From Acephala macrosclerotiorum (taxonomy: Eukaryota; Ascomycota; Leotiomycetes; Helotiales; Mollisiaceae): DNA of 61,878 nucleotides. The translations under genes and the position numbers were made by a program. Positions 24,901-34,475 of this stretch are shown in pieces. How positions within the stretch are numbered: position 1 is the stretch's first letter; every line of letters starts with the position of its first letter. The notes under the pieces were generated by a model. That model was not told the DNA's origin. It searched no databases and saw nothing but the letters and a program-made list of their open reading frames with translations. The DNA is taken from assembly GCA_014904845.1 (NCBI GenBank), contig MU119505.1, forward strand, positions 1 through 61,878. Direction: 5' to 3'.

Positions 24901-25026
24901 ATCTCTGGCATATGTTCGTTCATAGGGGCGAAATCGTTCTGCCCTCTCCCGTTCAAACATGGGCGGCTGCGATCTCGATCGCACCCGATGGTAGCGCTCA
25001 GCGTCGACGAACCTGCGGTGTTCCAT
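21992..25026 (-). CDS. 974-aa protein with RS/ER-rich N-terminus, unknown function
   Basis: Three-exon model: 25026-24766, 24707-24254 and 24201-21992. Intron 1 (58 bp) has donor GTAAGG and acceptor TGTAG; intron 2 (52 bp) has donor GTAAGA and acceptor TACAG. All junctions keep frame, reading GERRP/NYSSRMRR and IYDSG/TYVLHWKQ. Residues 1-240 are highly charged and repetitive, with Arg/Ser dipeptides and a pentad-like series PSFRGPSYEIPSFDG and YERPSYEGG. Residues from about 240 form a globular-looking region of about 735 aa with no motif I can name, beginning LHWKQPVKFKAHDEILKPVE. No signal peptide or membrane segment. The gene sits inside the repeat-rich zone with array members on both sides. 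It may be one of the large lineage-expanded fungal proteins with a disordered N-terminus. Confidence 0.7.
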
Positions 25027-25332
25027 AGCGAAGAATCTTTCTCTGAGCTCATTACCAGGACCTGAGCTGCTTCCGACAAAATGAGAGGCTTTTGAGGACA
25101 GCAAATTTTGAAGCTTTCCGAACAACTTTTTCGCAAGGCTCCGATATGAAATGAATTGGAGCTGATGATCTCCGGCGCTTAAAATTGGAAAGGCGCTGCA
25201 GTGTAAGGTTACAACATCGTGACGAATCGCGGAGGCTCTCAAGCATCCAATGATCGAAATATGGCAAGGCTCGGCGACACCGATTATGCAGCCACTTCAG
25301 CCCCCAATTGAGTCTGAGGACATATTCCAGCC

Positions 25333-25719
25333 TCAAAAACAGGGCATAACTCGCGAGACATAATGTGCAAATGACCGCTGTTGATAACGTTCTGTTCGGT
25401 ATTTGCGAACATTTTCAAGTCGGGCGTGAATTGTAGAGGGGAAAGCAAAGCTCGCAAGAATGGAGGCAAGGAAAATAGCGATTATAGCTGTTCTGAATTG
25501 AACACCCCGCTCATAAGGCTGCGTGCGCCCTTGATTTTTCGAAATTGACAAGACACGCTGACTCAAATCAGACCTATCCCTCATTCTAAGACGATGGAAA
25601 AAGCTGGCCTCGTACTCTAGTTTCGCCTGATACCCAGTCAACTTTAGTCGTAAGTCGTATTGGGAGGCCGTGTATTCGCTACGTATAGAATGTACTAAAT
25701 TGATCTTCTTATTTTCCAT
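25333..25719 (-). CDS. possible membrane-anchored gene fragment
   Basis: A 128-codon open frame from the ATG of MENKKINLVHSIRSEY. It has a charged helical stretch (YQAKLEYEASFFHRLRMRD) followed by a hydrophobic segment at about residues 77-93. A helical stalk followed by a membrane segment looks like the tail of a larger membrane protein, but no upstream exon was found and support is weak. Composition looks more protein-like than the other short frames in the repeat zone. Confidence 0.3.
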   Translation of the reverse strand: MENKKINLVHSIRSEYTASQYDLRLKLTGYQAKLEYEASFFHRLRMRDRSDLSQRVLSISKNQGRTQPYERGVQFRTAIIAIFLASILASFAFPSTIHARLENVRKYRTERYQQRSFAHYVSRVMPCF

Positions 25720-25739
25720 GTTTCAATCGTCAAAGACGC

Positions 25740-28700
25740 TCTGGTGACAAGCAAGTGGAATTCATGAAAGAATGTGGGGTGAAATTTCTCAAGTGCGGGG
25801 TTTTGCTTGTGCGCAACCAAATTTGCAATCGCTCCTCCACATATTCCAATGCTATAGAGAAAGTTGGAGGCCGAGTCGACAATTAGTTGCGCGCGCGAGC
25901 AAATTATCCAGAGCTACGATTGGCTCGCTCAGAATCCTAAGTGTTCGAAATCCAGAAACCTCCTTCGCCCAGCCAGCGATATTAGAGGCTGTGATTAGAT
26001 ATGCAAGCGAGCCAGCCCCATTCTCACCTTGCAGCAGCAGTCAACATGAGTGATTTGCAAGGCAGATTTTCCTTGTGCATGTGGTTCTTGTTAGCAGGCA
26101 AATATTTTCGCAGGCTTGATATTTTCCCACAGCCCGGCTTCATGCTAGAGTCCGCCCCCAAAACATCCTTTCGTTCGACTTTGGAAGATTTCCTGCTTTC
26201 CCTTGGCATTAAATTTCTTGGGTTCTGCAATTGCGAAAACAGCGAATTTCTGAGGCTGCTATCTGAACTCGATTTTGTAGTATAGGAGACCAAATGAGAT
26301 GGAACATTGCTCACGGCCTTGGCCCATTCGCCAAAAGCCCAGGCGGAAATCCAGCGACCTCTTCGTGGAGAAAACCAAAGGGGGAGATGCGATGAACCCC
26401 CCACCGCAAGACACCCCCACATTCACCAGCAAATCATTGACTATACCAATGTATTAGGACTCAATCGTTGAGTTAAACCACGTGTGCGGCTTGGTGTGCA
26501 TATGCCGGATGCTTGTTCAAAACATTGATTCGGTGAAAAGGGCAGTTTGGAGGCCAAAACTTTAAGCGAAGATTTCGAGTTGAGATTAGCGAGTGTCTGA
26601 TTCTCATAATAACAGTTTGTAGTGTTGAGAAAACGAAGATATATGATTGGAGCTTTTAAGATTGTACACGTGACTTCTACACACCTCTCCTCCTCCGCTC
26701 CTTATCGTCAGTATCCAAGATTCAGTTGCAGCAAAATGGAAGAAGAGCTCATAGTGTTTAAAGGATGATGAGAAATTGGCGTTCTAAATGGAAGAAAAGT
26801 TGATGCTTCTGGATGAACTCCTTAGTCATAGTTTGGAGGCTAAAGTCTGATTGAGATCAGACACCCTGCCCTTCCCTTGATTTGCCAGCTCGATTTTGGA
26901 GATGCGCAAAATTCGAGAAACATGCGTTCACAGTGAAAGGAAATGGAGAATAGTAATTGGCGAGAGGAAGAAGCCGCAAGTAGGCTGAGTTTGCCTCGTG
27001 ACAACCTATCGCCCATTGCCATAAGTCGCCTAATAAGCTAGAGGCTAAGTCCTGAAACACAGCCCACTCGAAACGATAAATAGAAGTTCAATTCTCGCAA
27101 ACATGACTTACCAGATGAGAGAAGAAGGGAGATTTGAATGGACCTGCCCTGATATATTTATTTCACGTGACGACCTCATACATTGGTTGAAGGACGACAC
27201 TTACCTTTGCAGTGAGGAATACGCTTGAAGTTGAAGCACCAAAGTGTGAGAAAGTTATGAACTGGAAAGTGCAAATCGGTCCTAAAACGAGGAAGAAAAG
27301 GAATGCATAGCCAAAAGAGGAAATTATAAAGTTGCGATTGGAGGCGGAGCGGCATTTCACAAGGCGAAAAATATTCTCGGCGCTGATTTGCTCAGGGCCC
27401 ACTTTTCGGTGTTGAAAATCTACCAACCTTCTTCTCCCATCATGGCAAATGCCAAGTTATGATTGGCCTCTCATTTAAGGAGGGTGTGGCGGAAGTTGTG
27501 CGGGGAAAAGGGGGTTTTGGAGGCCGGTGCATCGAGTTCTGTTTTTTTTGATTCGCCGAGGCCCACTTTTCGGCATTAAAATACCATCAAGCTCCTTCAT
27601 CCATCAAAGCAAAAGCACAGATCCGATTGGATAGCTCGCCCGTCCTTTCGGAAGTTGGAGACCAAGAAATTTTTGACCAGGATCTTGGTGAACAAATCGG
27701 GTGACCCTCTCATTGTCAAACCCACACCGAAAAGTGTGAAATTCAGAAACTTGCCCCCCGGAGTAACGGAAATGCGGAGTTGTGATTGGCGTGAGAAGTG
27801 ACGCGTGATGAGGCTGAGCCTTTGTTCCGGTTGGCCTTGAGATTCGATCATTCGAACCCAAAGTATGAGTTCGAAAACTGGCATAGGAAAAGTGTGGTTC
27901 ACATGAGAGCGTTTCTCGAGCTGAAAGCTTGAATAAAATCAATAGCTGCGAGCGTTCCATCGTCTCAGCTTTGAGGGGACATTATCACGTGCCAGGAGGC
28001 TTCGAACTTCAATCATCCTCCACCTCTCAATCACCGTTTACTCAACCGTACAGCTGCTGCAGTGAGCGATGATTTCAAGCATCTAAAGCAACAAGCAAAG
28101 ACTGGAAACACATGCCTGCAAGGTGATAAACACGCGTAGAAACTCAACATCCCCGAAACCTGAAGGAAATCATGAAGCCATTCGCAGAGTTGAAGGCCGA
28201 CTATTTTGTGCACATATTGACGCGCTTCTCTAATTCGTTCGAGACCCACCTTACGGTGTATGAAATCCAGAAACCTCCTTCGCCCACCAAAGTAAAGTCA
28301 GACCAATGATTCACTACCCGTCCTCCCGTTGCGAAGGCCAAATCTTTTCAAAGCTGAGGCTCAACTTTGCTTATCATCCTTGTCAACGTTAAGCGAGTGT
28401 TTGAAATCCGTGAAAGCAGCTTGCTCCCTTCAAGGCAGTGAGGTTTGTAATTGGATGACACAACTTGGAGGAGAGCTTATCACGTGTCGACCTTTTACAA
28501 TCTGCTCGGCCATTTGGAAGTACTTGTGGGGGAAAGAACTAACCAAAATCCGAAGTAACGACGAGATTCACGTCAAGTCTTATCAAGGCTGAACAAGTTT
28601 TCAAAAGATCGATGGCCGAAAAAGGAAATCACGAAGCCCCAATATTGAGGCTGAAAAGTTGGAGGCCAAAACATTTCTGGCCTTTATACCTTTACTCGCC

Positions 28701-30700
28701 AGGTTCCACTTTTCGGTGTCGAGAATTCCTCAACCTCCTTCTCCCAATATAGCAAATCCAGAGCTGTGATTGACGGCCTAAGTAAGGCGAACAAATGAGC
28801 TTCTCAGGAAGTGAGCTGCTTGCCTTGCAGATCGGCACCAATCAACAAGGATGAAAGACCGAAAATGTAAGCTGCATAGTTTGGAGGCCAAACCAACTCG
28901 AATCTGCTGCTCGCAGATACGTGGAACAAATTGATTCGCCATCTCGGTTTTCGAGGTGACGGAATTCCAGAAACCGTCTTCGTCTATTGATAGGAAAGTA
29001 GAGCTATAATTGGCTAGAAAACAGGACGGCCGAGTCTAAGGCGCTGAGCCTAGGTTACATGCATAGATTTGGAGGCCAGGAACGCCTTGTATCGTGCATA
29101 AAGTATTATTTTTCCATTCGCTGATTTGATTTCCTAAGTGTCGAAAATCCAGCAACCTCTTTCACCCAGTATAGTAAAGGCAGAGATTTGATTGGCGAAA
29201 AAAGAAGTATAGAAAAGTCGATTTCAAGCCTAATTTGGAGGTCGAGATTATATCAGAACCTCATAGAGGAGTGCGTGAAACTCCCAAAGAGAGGCTTGTG
29301 ATTGGATGACACAACTTTGGCCGAAAAAGGAAATCACGAAGCTCCAACACTGAGGCGAAAAGTTGGAGGCCAAAACAGCTCTGTTTCTACATGTAATAGT
29401 GGGGATTTTGAATAGCCCTTATTCGCTAGGTCCCACTTTTCGATATCGAGAATCCAGCAATCTCCTTCACCTAGTATAGCAAACCCAGAGCTGTGATTGG
29501 CGGCCTAAGTAAGGCGAACGGAGGCTGAGGTTCTACAGTGAGGCTACTTGCCCTGCGGATTAATACACATTGGCAAGCAAGATGACTACCCAAAAAGGCC
29601 GAAATCGCACAGTTTGGAGGCCAAAACGAACTTGTATCTCCGTGCCACGTAAATGAATAACCAGATCTAACTCGCCATCTCAAATCCTTGTCGGTGTCGA
29701 ACTTCCAGAAACCACCTTGACCTATTAGAGCAAAAGCAGAGCCATAATTGGCCAAGGGAAAACAAGGATAACACCGCAGACGTTGAAGGGCAAATCAACT
29801 CGTATCTTAGAACCACGTTTATAATAACTGGCTGGAAGTATCGAAGCAAAAGCAGAGCTATAATTGGCTAGAGCACAGGATGGCTGGGGCTGAGGGGCTG
29901 AGCCTAGCTTACATGTATAGATTTGGAGGCCAAAACGTTCTTACTGCTATTGAACGAGTTAGACACGTGTTCGTTTCGAAGTGTCGAAAATCCAGCAACC
30001 TCCTTCACCCAGTACAGCAAAAGTAGAGATTTGATTGGCGAAAGAAGAAGTATAGAAAAGTTGATTTCAAGCCCAATTTGGAGGCCGAGATTATGTCAGA
30101 AGCTTATAGAGAAGTGCGTGAAACTCTCAAAGACACCTTGTGATCTTAGAGCAAGGCGATATTTGGGATTCGACGATACTTTCAATACTTTGAGGGGACC
30201 CTATCACGTGCTGACTGTTTTCAACACTATTTGCTCATTCAAAAGTATTTGGGCAAGGGAAAATATAATGTATCGAGGATCATCTAGAGTAGCAAAAAGA
30301 ACCACGTATTAACTCCAATCTTTGAAGCTAGAAACAGCCTCGAAGAATCGATGGCCGAAAGAGGAAATCATAAAACCACGATAGGAAGAAAATTTGGAGG
30401 CCAGGCCAGGGGGATAGCGAGAGGAGCCCAAATAGTTCTCATTCGCCAAGGCCCACTTTTCGGAGTCCAAAATCCAGGAACTACTTTTGTAGGAGAAGAC
30501 AAAAGAAGACTTGTGATTGGTAAGAGAAGTGAGGCGGAAGGACAGGGCTGTGCATCTGAAGGTGGAGATTTGGAGGCCCCATTACAAAGGATAGTGAGGC
30601 TGTCTAGCGAGTGTGCGATTTTCAAGAAGGCAGCTTGCCGGATGTGAGAGAAGGAGGGGTGTGATTGGATGATACCGCTGAAGCACTGTGGAAACCGAAA
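25740..30700 (+). repeat. degenerate direct-repeat array with three shared modules
   Basis: About 5 kb of diverged, head-to-tail units, all in the same orientation. Module 1 is TTTGGAGGCCAAAAC; TTGGAGGCC or a one-to-two-base variant occurs at 25864, 26547, 26833, 27517, 27655, 28659, 28881, 29069, 29235, 29363, 29614, 29933, 30078, 30394 and 30570. Module 2 is GAGCTGTGATTGGC, an inverted CCAAT box, for example at 27782, 29300, 29493, 30512 and 30660. Module 3 precedes module 2 by 30-60 bp: CCCACTTTTCGGTGTCGAAA, then ATCCAGNAACCTCCTTCACC and CAGTATAGCAAA. Spacing between successive module 1 copies is irregular, about 130-320 bp in the densest part. Longer blocks also repeat: AAAGGAAATCACGAAGC starts near 28620 and 29330, with a weaker copy near 30360. 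Stops in all frames exclude one long coding sequence. Confidence 0.85.
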
Positions 30701-31039
30701 GCGAGAACGAGAGATGATAGGAAAGAAGCAGCATTGATGATTCGAAAGAAGGATCGGATAACGAAATATTATGTGCTGTGAATGGTGGTGGCGGGAAAGG
30801 CGTAGAATATCATGCAAGATTACTACCCGCAAGCCAGCTGCACAGGCCACTCCAGATCCAGACCACTAGTCCTTCACTCACACATACCTGTTCTCAATAT
30901 CACCCCTGCTTAGAAATGGATTGTGATGGGATGACTGCGGCAAGGGGATTGCATCAACATCAACATTAACTTCATAGCGAAATGAAGGAGGAGATGATAT
31001 ATATATATCAAAGTGCAGCAAAAATTCTTCAAGTCCCTC

Positions 31040-31338
31040 GCTCGGCATTGAAAACATACAGACTTGTGAAAGTCTAGAGCGAAGACCCTAAACCCTTCAT
31101 ACCTCATACGGTATATGCAGTGAAACTCGTTCACCCCTCAATGGCATGCAAGGCAAAGTACCTGTAGGATAATTACCATCGTCTGCGGGGTATTCTCCGA
31201 AATATGCGAGTAGAGGATACAGATCAACGTCTACCCCGACGGTGTAGCGACTTCCTCGAATCTCTAGCTCGGCATAGCAAAAAATTCAGGGTTGAAAAGG
31301 TCTAGAGCCGAAGACCCTGAACCCTTAATACCTCATAA
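31040..31338 (+). repeat. duplicated about 70-bp element
   Basis: Two imperfect direct copies lie at about 31040-31109 and 31265-31338. Shared landmarks in order are GCTCGGCAT, GTCTAGAGC, GAAGACCCT, AACCCTT and ATACCTCATA. They lie just beyond the end of the large repeat array but do not share its modules. Confidence 0.7.
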
Positions 31339-31919
31339 GCACAGTCAGAGCATGCAAGCAAGAAGGGAACGGAAACCGTCAACGGCTGCTCGTCATCGTC
31401 AATCAACCCATTGCGCGTAAACCTTACAGACCGTTCCTCAACATGCAGGAATGACAACGGCGCCTTGTCAACCATCAACCACTGACTACAGTGGCATCAA
31501 CCCAGACGAGACCTTGGAAGTACAAGCAAGGCAGAACGACAACGCGGGGTATGCGGTACGTACCTCCCTTGCAGAAACCGGCATGCGTGTTGACGTTTCG
31601 TCCATCACAACCAGGATCATCGATCGGGGTCTAGAACGCTCAGATCAAGTTTGATCAACATCAACATCAAATCTCTTAACACGATGATGCGGTATGCGAA
31701 TGTGTAAAAGATGGTATTTTGAACAATTGCGTAGATGTGCAACAAATAATGAAAGAACAAGTACGTACACATACATCACAAGCTCGATACTTAAGAATCC
31801 CGAATAATAATGACTGGACGCGAAAATGACAGCGCTGATCGCATCAACTTCGAAATTGGAGATCTAGACTATTACAACCTTGGGGGTGTGGGGGGGTTAT
31901 CTCAAGACCCTGACTGAGT

Positions 31920-31937
31920 GAGACCCTCGAGGGTCTC
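31920..31937. repeat. perfect 18-bp palindrome
   Basis: GAGACCCTCGAGGGTCTC, self-complementary over its full length, in non-coding sequence. It could form a cruciform or be a symmetric protein-binding site; no function is implied. Confidence 0.8.
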
Positions 31938-33457
31938 TTTCGCAAAGTAGCCGAGCAACAAATTCGAAAACGAAAACGGAGACAAAAATCTTAATTTTAT
32001 TTTTATTTTTTCCCCCCAAAGACGCACAGATCGTGGACCCGTCAACCTCCTTTCGCAGCGCAAGCGTTACGCTAATCAGGGTTCTCCTCGGTTCCTCCTC
32101 ACCTTATCACGTTATCGCGGGTACGATTTAGCGCTTGGAGGCACTGGGTCTAGACCGTCACGAAGACCGTCGCGATGATGGAGGCCTAGGAGAGGTGTTG
32201 CTCGGATCAGAGCCGAAGTTGTCGGATGATAGAAAGCTTAATCGGGTTTGCGCTTTGTTCGGGATTTGAATTGAATTTGAAGGTGGAAGAAGGAAGCTGA
32301 GTCATGATGCGACGAGTTGTGGGGTGTTAATGGCACTCGCCGGAGCTGGATTTGTGCATGAGATTCAGGACAGGAAAGAGAGTGACGGTAATGATGCAGG
32401 TGGATGCGACAAAGGAAGCAGTGGCTTGAATTGGGCATTTATGCAGTCACGTCAAAGAAGGAATAAAAATGTTCAAGTTGTAGTTGCATTATTCGGGAGT
32501 AGACCAGCTGACTCCGCTCATCCTCGGTTCCCCTTCCATCAATCTCTCTCATCTCATCTAAGGTTCAATGACTCTCCCAGCCACGATATCATACATGATC
32601 TTCGGACCATTAAAGCAAGGAAATTATACCGCTGCGCTGAAAACAAATGCTCGCTCGCTGAAAGGATTCGCTGCATTTAATTCGTGATGATACATCGCAT
32701 ATGAAACATAAAAATAGAAATGGAAATGGAAATCCCCAAGCCATGATCGTCGCCGTCGTCATTGAAGAGAAGAATAGGAAGGTCCATCCAAATCCAATCC
32801 CACCCAGCTCCAACCCCGTAAACGCACACAGCCTCCACGATATGTGAGACAGCATCGCATCTCTCTGCAGCGACAAGAATAGCATGCATCTCTCCTGAAC
32901 ATCATTGCAGATACGTATAATTCCCGACTCGCCGCCAACTCCTCACCTGCAGCGGAGCAACTCGGACAGAACGAAACCAAGGCAAGCATCAACTGCCTCG
33001 GTTTCATTCAGGTGCAGGTCCAATCGTGAACGGTGGGAATGTGTACAATGACGTCATCCTAGACTTGCACCTAGACAAGTGTTTTGTTCGAAGGCCTTGG
33101 AGAATTCCGCGAATGAGGGGTGGTTGTGGCGGGCTGTGGGTTGTGGGTTTCTGCAAGAGGGCGGGGTGGCCGAGCATGCAGCTGACGCGGAAGTGTGTGC
33201 CGAATCAAATGGCAATCAGGCTGGATTGGAAGATTGGATGTAGAAGGACCAATGGAGAAGGGGTGTGAGGGTAAACTCGGTATCGTGAATGTGATCGCGG
33301 TCTTTTGGGGGATGGGATTTGGGTGAGTTGTGATGCGTTTTGTGGTGAGGGTATCGTCGAAATCGCTCTTGTATTGCGAGAATATCGGTAAGGTGCCTAG
33401 CTCTATCCTTCTTCTCCGTGTACTCGTATTTCGAAGTTCGTGGTGATGAGGAGTCGT

Positions 33458-33826
33458 TCATTTGTAGCCAACCATGCGAGCGCAGCGATCGCAATAGTAG
33501 AGGTTATGTCCAAACTTTACCATGCCACTTGCGCTCGCATCTTCACCTCCCCTCGATGTGACAATCGTCTCGACACATTTTGCGCACCGCGAACATCGCA
33601 GGATCTCAACTCGTGGTTGCTGTGTCGAATCCATACTGTATCGCTGACGTTCGTTGTAGGAAGAGGAGTACGAGGATGATGAGGACGAGGAGGAAGAGTC
33701 GGAGGATGTGGATGTGCGAGAGTGGTAGCCTTGGGTGGTTGTTGGTTGTGGTCTGTGAGGAGATGGTGATGAGGAGCGAGAGCTATATGCAGCCTCTGTT
33801 TGCAGCTGGAAGAATCTTGAAGACAT
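33458..33826 (-). CDS. small Ser-rich protein with paired CxxC motifs
   Basis: A 122-aa single-exon protein from MSSRFFQLQTEAAYSSR. Residues 14-65 are Ser/Pro/Thr-rich and probably disordered. The C-terminal half has two CxxC pairs: CSRC and a following C (residues 78-84) and CDRC (112-115) near the end GHNLYYCDRCARMVGYK. Two CxxC pairs about 30 residues apart suggest a small zinc-binding ribbon. I do not know a named family; this arrangement looks like a conserved fungal hypothetical. It is the only credible gene in about 9 kb, which makes the contrast between its ordered tail and the surrounding noise useful. Confidence 0.65.
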   Translation of the reverse strand: MSSRFFQLQTEAAYSSRSSSPSPHRPQPTTTQGYHSRTSTSSDSSSSSSSSSYSSSYNERQRYSMDSTQQPRVEILRCSRCAKCVETIVTSRGGEDASASGMVKFGHNLYYCDRCARMVGYK

Positions 33827-33941
33827 TTATTCTTTTTTTTTGATGTGGTGATGAACGTCGTGTTGTTGAAGTGGCAGTGGCAGTGCCAGTGCCAGTGCCA
33901 GGGGCAGGTGTTGATGAGTATTAAATCCCGGCGATAGGCGT

Positions 33942-34475
33942 TCAGGTGGATGTTCTTGAGAGATAGGACAGAATTCCTGAAATGGCCTGTGTCTGTTTCA
34001 AATGGGCGTACAAGTGATCCAAGGCGGGTGTGCAGTTGGGTACGGCGCGTTCACCGGGGAAGATCAGGCGGTAATATGTGTAGGGTTCGATGTCCAAATA
34101 AAATCCGATCTCGAGCCCAGTGCAGCGGATCAGGCAGTGCGAACCGCTGATCTTGGCTGGAAGGGGCCTTAGGTATGTAGGATGAGGTCTGCGGAAGCCT
34201 GTCAAGCTGGGACTGGCAATCGAGGAATCGAGGCTAGAAGAAGGCGAGATGCAGCAGTCCAGTCGAGTCGAGCGGATGAGGAGTGACGGACGGAAATAAA
34301 TGCAATGCAAGTTGGCCCTGATTCTGGATGGGACGGTGATGAGGGGTTGCGGATTGTGAGCTGTGCGTGAGTTGTGCGTGAGCTGTGTTCCTCGTATGAT
34401 GGCGGGGCGCAGCAAGAGACGTAACCGTATGTTGTGATACTGAAGCGGGGTCCTTTCGGATGCTGATATCGACAC
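33942..34475 (-). CDS. doubtful 177-codon open frame
   Basis: An ATG-initiated frame whose last third (EIGFYLDIEPYTYYRLIFPG) looks more protein-like than its Ser/Arg-rich first part. No motif, intron or family signal supports it; it may be chance. Confidence 0.15.
   Translation of the reverse strand: MSISASERTPLQYHNIRLRLLLRPAIIRGTQLTHNSRTAHNPQPLITVPSRIRANLHCIYFRPSLLIRSTRLDCCISPSSSLDSSIASPSLTGFRRPHPTYLRPLPAKISGSHCLIRCTGLEIGFYLDIEPYTYYRLIFPGERAVPNCTPALDHLYAHLKQTQAISGILSYLSRTST

Larger units (their letters stand above)
30701..33457. other. gene-poor interval
   Basis: Apart from the duplicated element and the palindrome listed separately, no supported gene. A 67-codon frame at 31451-31654 and a few others are open but short and without family signals. 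Confidence 0.45.

Noticed and set aside
25772..30647. Repeat array as one degenerate protein-coding family (frames reading NPETSFAQ, NPATSFTQ, NPGTTFVG)
   Set aside because: The similar peptides follow from the shared DNA box; frames are short, closed by stops, and conserved modules fall in different frames relative to each other.
25740..30700. Point-type centromere suggested by the TATCACGTG sites
   Set aside because: Filamentous ascomycetes have regional, usually AT-rich centromeres; this array is not AT-rich and only three such sites occur.
19680..31340. CRISPR-like array
   Set aside because: Eukaryotic context, diverged units, irregular spacing and no constant repeat/spacer pattern.
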